Assembly: GCA_036250195.1 (NCBI GenBank)
Contig: JAVHZZ010000002.1
Location: forward strand, 274,044,960-274,108,959
Direction of reading: 5' to 3'
DNA from: Mixophyes australis
Lineage: Eukaryota; Chordata; Amphibia; Anura; Limnodynastidae
Length of the DNA: 64,000 nucleotides
Shown: positions 21,961-32,647 of the stretch, one piece after another
How the letters are laid out: every line of letters begins with the position of its first letter
Numbering within the stretch: the first letter of the stretch is position 1
The notes under the pieces: generated by a model
What the model was told of the DNA's origin: nothing
Seen by the model: the letters and a program-made list of their open reading frames with translations, nothing else
The model's database searches: none
Program-made: the position numbers and the translations under genes

Positions 21961-22547
21961 TTATATTTCAGCAATGACAAATTCAGCAATGGAGCTTTCT
22001 CTAACACTGCTACCATCCTCATCTTTCTCTTCTATCACTTTGCCTGCTCAACTGCTCTATATTCTGTCCTACCCCTTCTCTGTCCCTCTCTCAAATGGCG
22101 CTAGATCGCCGTGGAGGGCGGTATTTATAGATTCCAAATTTCGTGAGATCTGAGATCCGACAACATCAGGATGGCGTTTTGCCTCATTTTGGAATCCGAA
22201 ATAGCGAGAAATCCCTAAGTTCGGGTGGGTCTGGTTTACGGAAAACCGAGCTCGCCCATCTCTAATTTGTTACTTCCTTCTCCTCCCAATTGATGGACCC
22301 TGTAATTGACAGGAGCGACAGCATGTAGGACTTCATATGAACCTTGCCAGTGGGCGAAAAATTTGCTTTCCCGGTTTGGGATCAGGAATAGAAAGATTGA
22401 ACTACACCACTTTTATCAAGATCTATGCTGCCATTCTTTTACATGTTGTTGTACAATGGGGCCCTATCTTACCTAGCCTCTCATACATTTGGGACACAAA
22501 TTGTACCAGATTTGGCTCTTTGGGGCCTTGCTGTTCCCACCTTTCAT

Positions 22548-22900
22548 TTAACATATCCAAAATACCCCTGGGCTGTCTCCCAAACAGTAACTCAAAGGGC
22601 CTAAACCTGTTGAGGCTTGAGGTACCTCAAGGATGGCATCAAAAATGGGATAAAAGTGTCCAAATCTTTTTTTTCCCTGCACCAGAGTTTTCCTTAGCAT
22701 GTGCTTTAATATGCAGATAAAGCAATTCACCAAGCCGTCCATTTGTGGATGGTACACAGAGGTGTGAAGTGCCGTCACGCCTAACAACTGGCACATGTTC
22801 TTCATTCACTTATAAATAGGGTGCTCTGATCGGTTAGAATTTCCTTGAGATTTCCCAAGCATGTGAATATCAGTACAAGTTATTTAGATATGGTGCTGGA
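22548..22900 (-). pseudogene. Gypsy integrase core fragment
   Basis: The minus-strand frame at 22805-22548 reads LGVTALHTSVYHPQMDGLV. This is the integrase segment whose usual form is HPQ-[ST]-[ND]-G-x2-E-R; here the catalytic Glu is replaced (GLVNCF). It continues through a segment like FGPLSYCLGDSPG. Upstream, 22900-22810 should hold the second Asp but is unclear. Confidence 0.65.
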
Positions 22901-23233
22901 CTTTATGTGCTGTAGGGGAACTGTCATTGAATATCAGGTTGCATAGTCAAGCACCACTAGTACAGTATATATTGGTGCCCATGAGTGGATTTCTCCAATG
23001 GTCCCACAAGGTCCATAGCTATCCCTTCAAAGGGGACTTGTACTATCAGTATTGGGATAAGAGGTGTCCTGTACATGGGTTTGGGAAAGGTTCTCTGACA
23101 AATGGGACATGATCGGAAATATCTTTTCACTGCCATGTATACACTAGGCCAGTTTTATCGGCCCCATATGTCCCCCACAGACATGTGCTTGTGCTGCTTT
23201 TAACACTAGGAGTACATAAACCTGGGGAACAAT

Positions 23234-23690
23234 TCACAGTTCTTTTTTTTCTCCCTGCGCAATACCAATTATATACAAAAAGTTATTTTTAACAACAAAA
23301 TATGGTGTACCTTCTGCAGGCTGGGCGGCTTCTGCTACACTGTTCACCTCAGTTTCACTTGCATGTTCTAACGTTGCATGGCTTAGTTGGTCACATGCAA
23401 AGTCCTGGAAAGGAAACATCCAGTCAGTATCCTCACCAAAAGACGGGGAGGGCTCATCCACGATGTCACCAGCCAACGCTGCTTTGAAGTGTCCACGCTA
23501 CCCCACACGGGTATACTTTTGTGGAAGTCCTGCTGTCATCCCCAGGATAGCATTACGATTTGGTCGTTCCCAAAGATCGACTTCCAGGTGTTGTGGTTTC
23601 TTAGGCAGATCCTTTAAGGCTAGGATTCTGACCATTGTATCAGTTTCCAGCATGTCTGCCAGACTTGTTAACGAGAACCTCATTAAACTA
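23234..23690 (-). pseudogene. Gypsy protease end and pre-integrase region
   Basis: The frame at 23476-23234 ends in PYFVVKNNFLYIIGIAQGE, matching the F.V.NGLLYR....GE segment just before the integrase zinc domain in Ty3/gypsy elements. The frame at 23683-23498 is probably the end of protease and the linker. The join from protease to pre-integrase implies deletion of RT and RNase H. Confidence 0.5.
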
Positions 23691-23802
23691 TGGGATGTAT
23701 TGCTTCCAGGATGAGTGGATATGGCAGTTTTAGTGCTATGGCAACCACCACCATAACTGTTTGATTTTTAAGTGTGACTGGACCTTCACCTTGACTAAGT
23801 AG

Positions 23803-24036
23803 TTATGGTTTTGGGCAAGGCAGAGCTGTAAACCAATATAAGCTCACTCCCGAGTCAACAAATGTTAAGACAAAGTTTTGGTTAAACAAACAAGGACTTC
23901 TGGGACTCATGGTATAACAGCTTGGATTGGCAGGCCCAACATGTGCCATTAAACAGTTCATGGGTTCCGTTAGATTAGGACACTCGGCTCTGAAGTGGCC
24001 TGGCTCACCACAATCGAAGCACTTCAGAATAGACAC
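23803..24036 (-). pseudogene. Gypsy Gag zinc knuckle and protease start
   Basis: This 77-residue frame contains a perfect C-x2-C-x4-H-x4-C knuckle (CFDCGEPGHFRAEC). About 40 residues later comes LTFVDSGVS, resembling the aspartic protease active site (usual [LF]-[LIV]-D-[ST]-G). Gag and protease appear to be in one frame. Confidence 0.7.
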
Positions 24037-24637
24037 CTATGCAATAAGCCCTCGATCAGTTGCAGTTTTACCATTGGGCCCTATAGCAAGGATTGTCAAA
24101 CCTGGCTTTTGAAGAGGAATCTGCTTTGGCACGAACACATGTGCTTTGGTCATCTGCTGTAATGCACAAAACCTCTCTACCACTGTGCCAAGTTCTTCAT
24201 AAGATTGTGGGTCTTATTGCAGCACCCATTTTTGCAGACTGCGGGCCAGCCTCCGGATGCAATAATCTATCGCCACAACTTCAATAATCCAAGTAGATGA
24301 ATTCTCCTCAGGCTGCAGCCATTTCTTAATTTTTTTAAAAAATAAAGCGCAGCCAATAGTGGCTTTTTGTGGACGATTTGTCTTTGTCATTGTGCCCCTC
24401 GAGATGTTGGGCTCGGCCTGGCCCAAAGACCCCAAAGCGAGCCAATATGTTTAACTTTAAACACGGTTAATCAGAGGGCCAGTCCTCATCCAGATCCATA
24501 TAAGCTCTCTGAGCTTCATCAGTTAGATATGGTGCCAGTCTCTCTGCCCAAACTTCAGGAGGCCAATTTTCCCTTTTTGCAACTCTTTCAAAGGACATCA
24601 GTTACGCTTCTATTTCATCAGCCGATAACAATTTTTT

Positions 24638-25369
24638 ACTGGCCTCCCCCCTCTCCCACCACGCCCCCCTTCGTTCTGTTCTCAATGCGGCTGCCCGACT
24701 CATCTTTCTCTCACGCCGCTCCTCCACCTCCCCTCTCTGCCTTGCCTTACACTGGCTCCCCTTCCCCTACAGGATCCTTTTCAAACTCCTCTCTACCACT
24801 TACAAAGCTCTCTCCCAGTCTACTGCCCCCTATATCTCTAACCTTTCCTCCACTCTGATCACCTCTTCCCACTCCAGAATCCAAGACTTCTCCCGTGCTG
24901 CTCCCCTCCACTAGAACGACCTCCCCCGCTCCATCCGTCTCTCATCCAGTCTGTGCTCCTTCAAACGGGCACTTAAAAATCACCTGTTCCTCAAAGCCTA
25001 CCAACCATCCACTTAACCCTTACCTTGTTGCTCCTTCGCTAACCTCCTTCTCTCGATCTCCCCTCTCTCCACCAGCCCCGCCTTTCTCTCCCTTACTTTA
25101 ATGGCTCCCTTTTGTTCCTGTTTGTCCACCCTCCCTTAGGATGTGAGCTCGTACGAGCAGGGCCCCTCTCCCCTCCTGTCTCCATACCTGTTCTTCTGCT
25201 CCATCTTCGCTCATATGTCTGCCCGGAGTTCTGAATTATTGGTACTTTGTGTTTTTTGCTCTGTACTATGTCACCCTGTATGGTCTCCTGTTTGTATTAT
25301 GTATGGCTCTGTGGCAACCTTGTGGCGCCTAACAAATAAATGATAATAATAATAATAATAATAATAATA
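24638..25369 (+). mobile_element. L2-type LINE, 5'-truncated 3' end
   Basis: Plus-strand coding similarity to the C-terminal RT region of the L2 at 44906-48317 starts near 24638 (ctggcctcccccctctcccacc). It runs through the 3' UTR (gtggcgcctaacaaataaatg) to an (ATA)n tail at 25342-25369. Stops are frequent. It is inserted in the antisense gypsy gag. No target duplication was found. Confidence 0.8.
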
Positions 25370-25644
25370 GAGTCTGAACAGGTGGTACATTTTTGTCACG
25401 CCTCACCTGAGCGAACTCTTCCCTTAAGAGCATGGTATTTTCCTCCTGTGCCTCTGCCACCTGTAGCACCTAAGCTTGCTGCTCTTGGTGACCATCTGCT
25501 AGATTCATGAGGGCTCTCAAAACTTCTTCAATGTTAATGTCTATGCGGGATGGTAGCGGAATTTTTTTCCCTGAGCATCTCTCTTTTGTCACCACTTGGG
25601 ATATGGGCACACTTCAGGTGATACATACAAGAACACCTCCTTGT
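25370..25644 (-). pseudogene. Gypsy Gag N-terminal fragment
   Basis: The minus strand reads EEVLRALMNLADGHQEQQA and then a helical VAEAQEENTMLLREEF segment, typical of the coiled N-terminus of some vertebrate gypsy Gags. It belongs to the antisense gypsy fragment, separated from its C-terminal half by the L2 insertion. Confidence 0.5.
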
Positions 25645-26279
25645 CACTTTACTAGAGATGTTCACTGGCCCCTGTGTTTTGGATTTAGTCTTGGATCTGT
25701 ATTAAGTTTGTGTTTTGGTTTTGGTTTTGGTTTTGTATCTGTATTCTTTAGAAAAATTGCTACAATATGCTAAAATCAAATAATTTTGCTCATTTTTTGT
25801 TTCCACATTATTATTAACCTCAATAACTCTAATTTCCAGTCATTTTCAGTCAATTTTTACCACCTCACAGGTCACAATATTATTTTCATCCACTTTCAGC
25901 CAAAGACTGCAGCGAGCTGGCTGGATACTAAGCAACAGAGAAAAGTAAAGTGATGTTGATGAAGATGTAGTTGTCCTTGGGCCCCCACCCATCCTTATGT
26001 AAGATATTGAAAAGGACATGAACATTTTAGCAAACAAAGCACTCCAGCGACAAAGAATGCAACTTTTGTGACTGAAGTGCCTGGTTTGTTTGGGTCCACA
26101 CAATGGGCTTAAGGCACTTAAGCTAACAGTGCTGTTAATGAACTCTACAATGGCAAGATGTTGTTGTTATCATCATCCTCAGCCTCACCCTCATCAGTGT
26201 GTACATCATCCTCACACAATATTAATTAATCCCCACTGAAATCCACAATTAGAAGTCTCTGCACTTTAATGTAATTGCC

Positions 26280-26662
26280 GGTAAAGACCCTCCTCGTGGA
26301 ATTTGTAGTTCATTTTGATGAAAATCATCTTTTTCCACATTTTTAGGAAGTAGCTTCCTACGACGATCACTGAAAAGGTTCACGGCTGAGCTGAAAACTC
26401 TTTGCAAGTACATGCTAGAGGGTGGTCATCTTAGGTATTGCAAAGCGAGTTTATAAATGGGTCTCCAAATTGCCTTTTTTTTCTCCCTGTATGTAAAGGG
26501 ACTGTCTGATGTGTCTATTTGTATGCTGTCATTAAAATAACCCAAGATGTAGTGATCCGATTTCAAGATCTTGATAACTCTTGAATATTGATGAAGTGAA
26601 TAAAGCACTTGATCTATAAGTCCAACATACTTAGTGTAATTGCTTTGTTTTATCTCCTCTTT
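26280..26662 (-). pseudogene. hAT transposase C-terminal part (copy 2)
   Basis: The minus strand reads SPFTYREKKKAIWRPIYKL and LALQYLR, matching copy 1 (YWEETQAIWKPMYKLALQYL). After that comes the RRRKLLPKN-like segment and KMIFIKMN. An internal deletion at about 26530-26545 joins the dimerisation region directly to an upstream region corresponding to 17790 in copy 1. The Penelope element cuts it at 26671/33616. Confidence 0.75.
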
Positions 26663-27347
26663 CAGTTTCTCATTAATACAGTAATATTCTGCGCTAAACC
26701 TAGATAATGGAATAATATTGATCAGCCTAATGTGGTAAAAATGCCTTTATCAACTGGTATTACAGGTCATGAGAACCATATACAGGGGTGTAAATGAACA
26801 TCAAATATACATCATAGGTACATCATACATAAATTGAACATAGTCATATGATAAATAGGGTGCAATGCTCCACTGATGCTAAAAGGTAGTGGAACAGACG
26901 GTGAAACAATATTGAACAGAATAAAATCCTGCGGATGTAAGGTGTCCAGAAATGTAAAAAGATCCAAATAGGAGGGGGGGGGGGGGAGGAGAAAAAACAA
27001 CGACAGTTGCATATGAAAAACAGTCTCAAGTAGTCCAGCAAAATAAAATAAAATAAAATGTCCAGCGGAGGGGATAGAAAGAGGAAAGGGGTGATATTAC
27101 TTGCGCTTGAACCAATCCAGGATGTAGCGATGATCCTCAGGATATCTGGTATAATCCGTGTGGGGTCCAAACTTAAGATGGGTGATCCTCGCGAGGATTA
27201 TTCAGTGCATGATCCGGAGATCGGGAGAATGGAGAGCTTGGAGAGCAGAGTAGCGAGCGGGATGTCGGCGTGCGTGCCAACTGTGGAACGCACGCTTCCT
27301 GACTGTCACGACTGGATGTGCACAAACCGGAAGTGATGGGTGATAGT

Positions 27348-27383
27348 CCGACGCGTTTCGTTACCTAGGTGACTTTTTCAAGG
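27348..27383 (-). ncRNA. Degenerate hammerhead ribozyme motif in pLTR
   Basis: On the minus strand: GCC, then UUGAAAAA in place of CUGANGA(A), then a stem GUCACC-UA-GGUAAC, then GAAAC-GC-GUC, then GGA. GAAAC-GC-GUC is the hammerhead GAAA plus a two-base-pair stem III and the NUH cleavage site, the format known from Penelope-associated hammerheads. The first core strand has C3 to U and G8 to A; G8 is catalytic in known hammerheads, so activity is unlikely. Confidence 0.55.
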
Positions 27384-28179
27384 CAGTGATGTATGTGTAG
27401 GGGAGGGCGGGTCTTATATACGCTGTGCTGGAGTGTTCAGATCTTCTGAGTCACATGTTTTATGTGATTAGCGTTTCAACATAGTCTGTCCTTTGGCGTT
27501 GATAGGTGTAGATTGATCAAAAACGGAAATAAAACATTTCAAATGTACATATATCCAGAGGACTTGATTGTATGCAATACTTATATAAGCCAGAGTGCAG
27601 GACTAACCTATATATATAGCACACTTGAGTAAACTAACATTGTAGTAAAGCTATGGATTTATAAATGCGGGATACCGCATAATATATATACGGAGGAAGG
27701 GGGGGAAGGGGAGGGGGAAGCTGACTAGTCTTAATGTTTAGGGTGCAGTTTGGGTCATGTGTCTCACATATCCCCAAATGTGGACTTGTGTGTATATGTA
27801 CAGAGATATATCCATAATGATTGTGCATACGTATATGGATACATATATATATATATATATATAGATAAAGCAAAAATAGACATCTATGTCCATATATAGA
27901 TGGATGGCATACGAATGGTACATATGTCTGCGATTTGGAAAGTGAACAATGACTGCAATTAGAGAGATACAGTGTGAAAGAAGTGGTATACTTCTGCGTT
28001 AATCTAATGTATCGTTATTAGAACAGATGGGACCAAATATATATAGATGGTTGACAATAAATGGCTGGTATATTCACTATGATGATAGTGCATTACTAGC
28101 AATCATACGGGGGTGTTAGTTCCGTTATAAGTTAGCGTCTGTTCTCTGTCACTGGGTAGGGAGATCAACTCTACAGATT

Positions 28180-28305
28180 GCGCACCGTGCTGAACCTGAT
28201 ATTCTCCACCGTTCGCACAATGGGTACTTGTCAGGCCCACACAGTATCGCCTCCGAGTTCGGATGGGATCGGGCATGGACTGTGTGGTATGTCAGCACGG
28301 TGCGC
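28180..28305 (-). ncRNA. 5S-rRNA-like segment in pLTR (downstream copy)
   Basis: The minus-strand transcript of 126 nt can form all five 5S helices. Helix I: a 14-bp perfect arm pair GCGCACCGTGCTGA/TCAGCACGGTGCGC. Helix II: CCACACAGT/ACTGTGTGG, 9 bp. Helix III: CCGA/TCGG around a 12-nt loop. Helix IV: CCATTGT/ACGGTGG closed by GCGA. Helix V: CCTGA/TCAGG. Primary sequence also matches: GCCCGATC, CTCGGAGGC, GGGCCTG, AGTAC, GAATATCAGG correspond to eukaryotic 5S positions in order. The internal promoter boxes A and C are not conserved and no oligo-T terminator follows, so an independent Pol III gene is unlikely. Confidence 0.75.
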
Positions 28306-28392
28306 ATCTGACCTTGCCGTACGTGATGAGTTTCACAGACAGCTACAGATATCAAACTCAATATTAAGTCCTTTGGGAGTCTGGGTATCTAA

Positions 28393-30630
28393 TTAAAAAA
28401 TCCATCTATGTTCTTCTTTGTTGATATTTTTGGTGAGATTTCCACCTCGCCAATTCTTCTTGATTCTTGAAATTGCCATAAAGGTAAGCGAGGATGGATC
28501 ACTATTGTGTTTTAAATGAAAATGATGTGAAACGCTGTGAGTGTGTAGGCTCCGTTTGATGTTCCGTATGTGTTCCGCTAACCTTACTTTTAGCGGTCGG
28601 ATTGTTCGCCCTACATATTGTAGTTTACATGGACACTGGAGGAGGTATACTACCTCTTTGGTTTCACAAGTTATGAAGTCTTTAATCTTGTATGCTCGGT
28701 CAGTCGTAGTTGATTGGAAGGTGTGGATGGGTTTAGTGCTTCTCACACCGCATGTTCTGCATGCTATGCATTTTCCGCAACTGTAGAAGCCTAACTGTTG
28801 TTGTTGTGGGATCAGGGTGGTTTGTATGGGTAGTTTTGGGGGAAAGTGATTTTGTACTAACTTTTTCTTCAAATCAGGGGCTTTGCGGAAAATAATGCTT
28901 GGTTTCTGTGGGAGAATTGGACGCAATTCAGGATCTTGTTTGAGTATGTTCCAGTGTGAATTTATAATTCTCTGGATTTTAAAAGCTTGATTATTGTAGT
29001 GCATGATAAAAAGTATTTTTTCTTGTTGTGTGGATTTAGTTGGGGAATGTCTTGGATGGAGTAAGGATTCTCTTTCTCTGACTTCAGCTTGCTTGTATGC
29101 TGATTCAATGGTATCTATAGGGTAATTTTTCTCAAGAAATTGTTGTTTGAGCTGATGCCCTTGTTCTGCAAAATGATGTGGTTGTGAACAGTTCCTCTTA
29201 ATTCTCGTAAATTGACCATATGGGATATTGTTAAGCCATTGTGGGTGATGGTTGCTGGTGGCGAGAATATAGCTGTTGACGTCAACGGGTTTTTGAAATG
29301 TTTTGGTTTCTATGTGGTTATTCTGGATGAAGATCAGTAAATCTAGAAACTCTATTTCGTGGCGACTATACTTGGTGGAGAATTTGAGATTAAAAGGGTT
29401 GGTGTTCAGATCCTGCATGAAGGAGGTGAGTGATGTTTAATCACCTCTCCATATGGCAATTATGTCATCTATGTGCCTGTGCCAGAGGACCAGGTTTGCC
29501 CCATGTTGGTGGTTGGACCAAATGTGTTGTTCCTCCCACCTGCTCATGAACAGATTAGCGTAACTCGGGGCAAACCTGGTCCCCATGGCAGTGCCCCTAG
29601 TCTGCAGATAAAAGGTGTTTTGAAACCAAAAGTAGTTGTGGGTGAGTATGAACTGAATACTATCTAGGATGAATTGAACTTGAAGTGGTTGCATGGTAGG
29701 GTCGTTGGAGAGAAAATGCTCAATGCTTTGTATTCCCTGGTGGTGAGCAATGACAGTGTAGATGGAAGTGACGTCGCTGGTAATGAGCCAGAGATCATCA
29801 CCCCACTCCACTTTGGACAAGATGTTTATGATATGTGTCGTGTCTTTGATGTATGATTGTTGAACTTTAACATAGGGTTGTAAGAAATGATCAATGTATT
29901 GGGATAGGTTGGAGGTGATGGAATTGATACCGGAAATGATAGGTCTACCCGGTGGTTGTGTGACACTTTTATGTATTTTTGGCAAGTAATAAAATACTGG
30001 GATGGTTGGGTGTGTGATGGAGATGAAGTCGTGTTCTTTCTTTGTTAGAATTCCTGATTCTAAGCCTACATTGAGCAATTTTGCCAATGATTGTTGGAAT
30101 GAAGTAGTTGGATCTGTCCTTAGTTTGGTATATGTGATGGAATCATCTAATATGTCGTTCGCTACTTTGATGTAATCTTGCTTATTAAGCAGCACTATCC
30201 CGCCGCCTTTGTCAGCGGGCTTGATAACTATGTCGGTATTTTGTTGCAGTTCTTTTAGAGCATTTGTTTCAGGTATAGTGAGGTTTATGCGGTTGGATGC
30301 GGTGTTTGTATTCATTTTTTGAATATCATCCATGACCATATGTTCAAATGTTTGTATGAGAGGACCTTTAAGAAAAGTGGGGTTAAAATGTGATGATGGT
30401 TTTAGTGCGCTGTGTTTGTATGTTGATATAGTTGTCGCGTTCTTAGTCTGTAGTGGATGTCTGAGGAAGTATTTCTTGAGAGTAAGTTTACGAGTGAATT
30501 TATGTAAGTTGAGGTACATTTCGAATTTGTCTGGTTTATTGGCGGGGGCGAATTTCAGTCCCTTGTGTAAAAGAGATGCGTGTGGCGTTTTTAATTGAAA
30601 GTTGCTAAGATTAAAGATACCTTGAAGCAA
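28393..30630 (-). CDS. Penelope RT with GIY-YIG endonuclease (one stop)
   Basis: One continuous minus-strand frame is interrupted only by a TAA at 29437-29439. The 397-residue RT part contains IKPADKGGGIVLL, VFYYLPKIHKS, PPGRPIISGINS, the first catalytic box SDVTSIYT, GTAMGTRFAPSYANLFM, and HIDDIIAIW as the second catalytic box (usually YIDD or YVDD). After the stop, 341 residues hold the linker with a Cys cluster (SCGKCIACRTC) and the endonuclease: VVYLLQCPCKLQYVGRT, RPLKVRLAEHI and a C-terminal Asn/Glu region. In known Penelope elements RT copies the RNA at chromosome ends or nicks made by GIY-YIG. The reading frame begins further upstream, after a frameshift near 30650. Confidence 0.9.
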
Positions 30631-30650
30631 CTCCTCTTTAGAGGGTTTGA

Positions 30651-31578
30651 TTAGATTATTTTTACTTTTTTTGCCGCCTCTTCGGCCTCTATATCGTTTT
30701 GGTGGAGTTTCCTTTTTATCTGTGGAGTTAGTGTAGTCTGTTGGTATGTTGAGGTTAGTGGTGGATCTGGTGTTGGATTTTTTAGGCTGATGTCTAAAAA
30801 AGGTACCAGGGTTGGATTAGTATTGGTCGAATCTAAAAGGTCAGGTCCTTGGATTGAGAATAGGGGCTTCACTTTGTATGATGTCAGTCAGATTAAGGTC
30901 GAGCCAACCTTGTCCGAATGACTCTCTCGCTAGATTATCATAGTGGGGGTCATGATCGATTTCATAAATTGAAAATGATGTTGATGATTCATCTTCTGAT
31001 GAGGATGAGGATGTATTTACTGTAGGTTTAGTTTGTTTGTGTCTCTGGGGGATGTGTTTGGAATGTAGCTTGGTCATATATTGTTGGTAAGTTAGATTTA
31101 GCCGTTTGTATGTAGGAATACTTTTATGTGTTTTTAGGCTGTTGCGGCTATATACTTCCTTATGTACCTGATGCGCGTGACTGGGGGATTTTTTGGTACT
31201 TTTATCTCGTGACCTCGTTGTGATCTGCTGTGGACATTGTTTGGATTTTCTATGTGCAGGACCTTTGATTCCAAATTTGTCTCGTAGGAGTTTCCTCTTC
31301 TTAATTTGTATAAGTGTGTTTTCTTTGTTATTAAGCCTGGTTTTTATTAAGCCTTCTAGAGTGGCATATTCTTGTTGGGTTTTAAATGGGTGGAGTACAG
31401 TCTCTAGGTCAGTGATATCTGACTCTAGTTTAATGAGTTCGCTGTTCCTAACTTCTACAATTAATTCGATCAGGCTCCTAGAACATGTGTCTAGGATGTC
31501 TTGCCATTTTGCCAGAAATGATAGATCTTGTAGATGGTGAGTGGGGCTCTTTTTGATGTGTAGGCCTTTAGGGATCAA
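30651..31578 (-). pseudogene. Penelope N-terminal region, frameshifted
   Basis: 31578-30841 encodes 245 residues: a helical, coiled-coil-like stretch (about residues 30-95, IKLESDITDLETVLHPFK), then a Lys/Arg/His-rich part and an acidic Ser-rich part (SSSSEDESS). The frame ends at 30841 but continues in another frame at 30872-30651 (KPLFSIQGPDLLDS...), before RT resumes in the first frame at 30630. Two compensating frameshifts or one small indel pair would explain this. A nucleic-acid-binding role is inference from its basic composition. Confidence 0.65.
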
Positions 31579-31918
31579 TTTTTCCTGTTGGTACCACAGA
31601 AGTGTTTGTTTATCCCACCATATTTAATTTTCCTTTTCTAATAATTTTTCAAGTTGTAGAAAGTGCTGGCAGAATGTACCTCCATTATCGCCAAGATCTA
31701 TGGTATTATGTATATTAAAAAAGGATTCTGCGGCCCCAGCTGGTCTAGTGTTTCTGAATTCAGCAATACCCATGAGTGGTGTCATATATGTTTGAATCCG
31801 TGTGCAGCTAACCTAGGACTAATTAGTAACAGGTAATAGGCAGAACAGGGGGAAGTGCACTACGGATATGTATAGGTAGAAGCAGCAGAATATCAGGTTA
31901 GTCCAACCTGAGATAGAG
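31579..31918 (-). other. Penelope 5' untranslated stretch
   Basis: It lies between the upstream pLTR and the first long frame. Short frame continuations are possible (the region reads further similarity-like text up to about 31620) but no motif was identified. Confidence 0.4.
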
Positions 31919-32611
31919 CATTAATACAGTAATATTCTGCGCTAAACCTAGATAATGGAATAATATTGATCAGCCTAATGTGGTAAAAATGCCTTTATCA
32001 ACTGGTATTAATTATTCATTCAGTGGATTACAGGTCATGAGAACCATATACAGGGGTGTAAATGAACATCAAATATACATCATAGGTACATCATACATAA
32101 ATTGAACTTAGTCATATGATAAATAGGGTGCAATGCTCCACTGATGCTAAAAGGTAGTGGAACAGACGGTGAAACAATATTGAACAGAATAAAATCCTGC
32201 GGATGTAAGGTGTCCAGAAATGTAAAAAGATCCAAATAGGAGGGGGGGGGGGAGGAGAAAAAACAACGACAGTTGCATATGAAAAACAGTCTCAAGTAGT
32301 CCAGCAAAATAAAATAAAATAAAATGTCCAGCGGAGGGGATAGAAAGAGGAAAGGGGTGATTACTTGCGCTTGAACCAATCCAGGATGTAGCGATGATCC
32401 TCAGGATATCTGGTATAATCCGTGTGGGGTCCAAATTTAAGATGGGTGATCCTCGCGAGGATTATTCAGTGCATGATCCGGAGATTGGGAGAATGGAGAG
32501 CTTGGAGAGCAGAGTAGCGAGCGGGATGTCGGCGTGCGTGCCAACTGTGGAACGCACGCTTCCTGACTGTCACGACCGGATGTGCACAAACCGGAAGTGA
32601 TGGGTGATAGG

Positions 32612-32647
32612 CCGACGCGTTTCGTCACCTAGGTGACTTTTTCAAGG
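32612..32647 (-). ncRNA. Degenerate hammerhead ribozyme motif in pLTR (upstream copy)
   Basis: Same motif as 27348-27383, but stem II is a perfect palindrome GTCACCTAGGTGAC and the short stem I reads GCC/GGC. The core again reads UUGAAAAA, with G8 replaced by A. GAAACGCGUC is intact. The ACGCGT palindrome could pair between two molecules, as proposed for small Penelope hammerheads acting as dimers. Confidence 0.55.

Larger units (their letters stand above)
17041..22264 (-). mobile_element. hAT transposon copy 1, one end truncated
   Basis: It is homologous to the copies at 25653-37553 and 48860-52184. The terminus at 22264 reads ...gagctcgcccatctcta, i.e. an inward TAGAGATGGGCGAGC on the minus strand. 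The other end, expected near 17040, lacks the terminal sequence and has no duplication I can match. The transposase is on the minus strand at 20061-17149, with a tandem array upstream of it (20062-21960). Confidence 0.75.
22265..25652 (-). mobile_element. Antisense Ty3/gypsy fragment, second family
   Basis: The minus strand reads gag N-terminus (25644-25380), gag zinc knuckle (about 24030-23970), protease (about 23900-23840), the segment upstream of integrase (23476-23234) and integrase (22900-22548). RT and RNase H are missing between protease and integrase, so this is an internally deleted fragment. It is bounded by the hAT copy 1 end at 22264 and by hAT copy 2 at 25653. An L2 3' end interrupts gag. 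Confidence 0.7.
26672..28351 (-). repeat. Penelope pLTR, downstream copy
   Basis: Nearly identical to 31919-33609. It lies 3' of the coding region in element sense. In sense orientation it starts with the 5S-like segment (28305-28180), followed by AT microsatellites, the hammerhead-like motif (27383-27348), a C-rich run and the terminal cattaatacag end. It lacks 17 bp (aattattcattcagtgg) present in the other copy near 32008. Confidence 0.95.

Noticed and set aside
28180..28305. A genuine host 5S rRNA gene
   Set aside because: Boxes A and C of the internal promoter are not conserved, there is no T-run terminator, helix I is longer than in 5S, and the sequence is part of a repeated pLTR.
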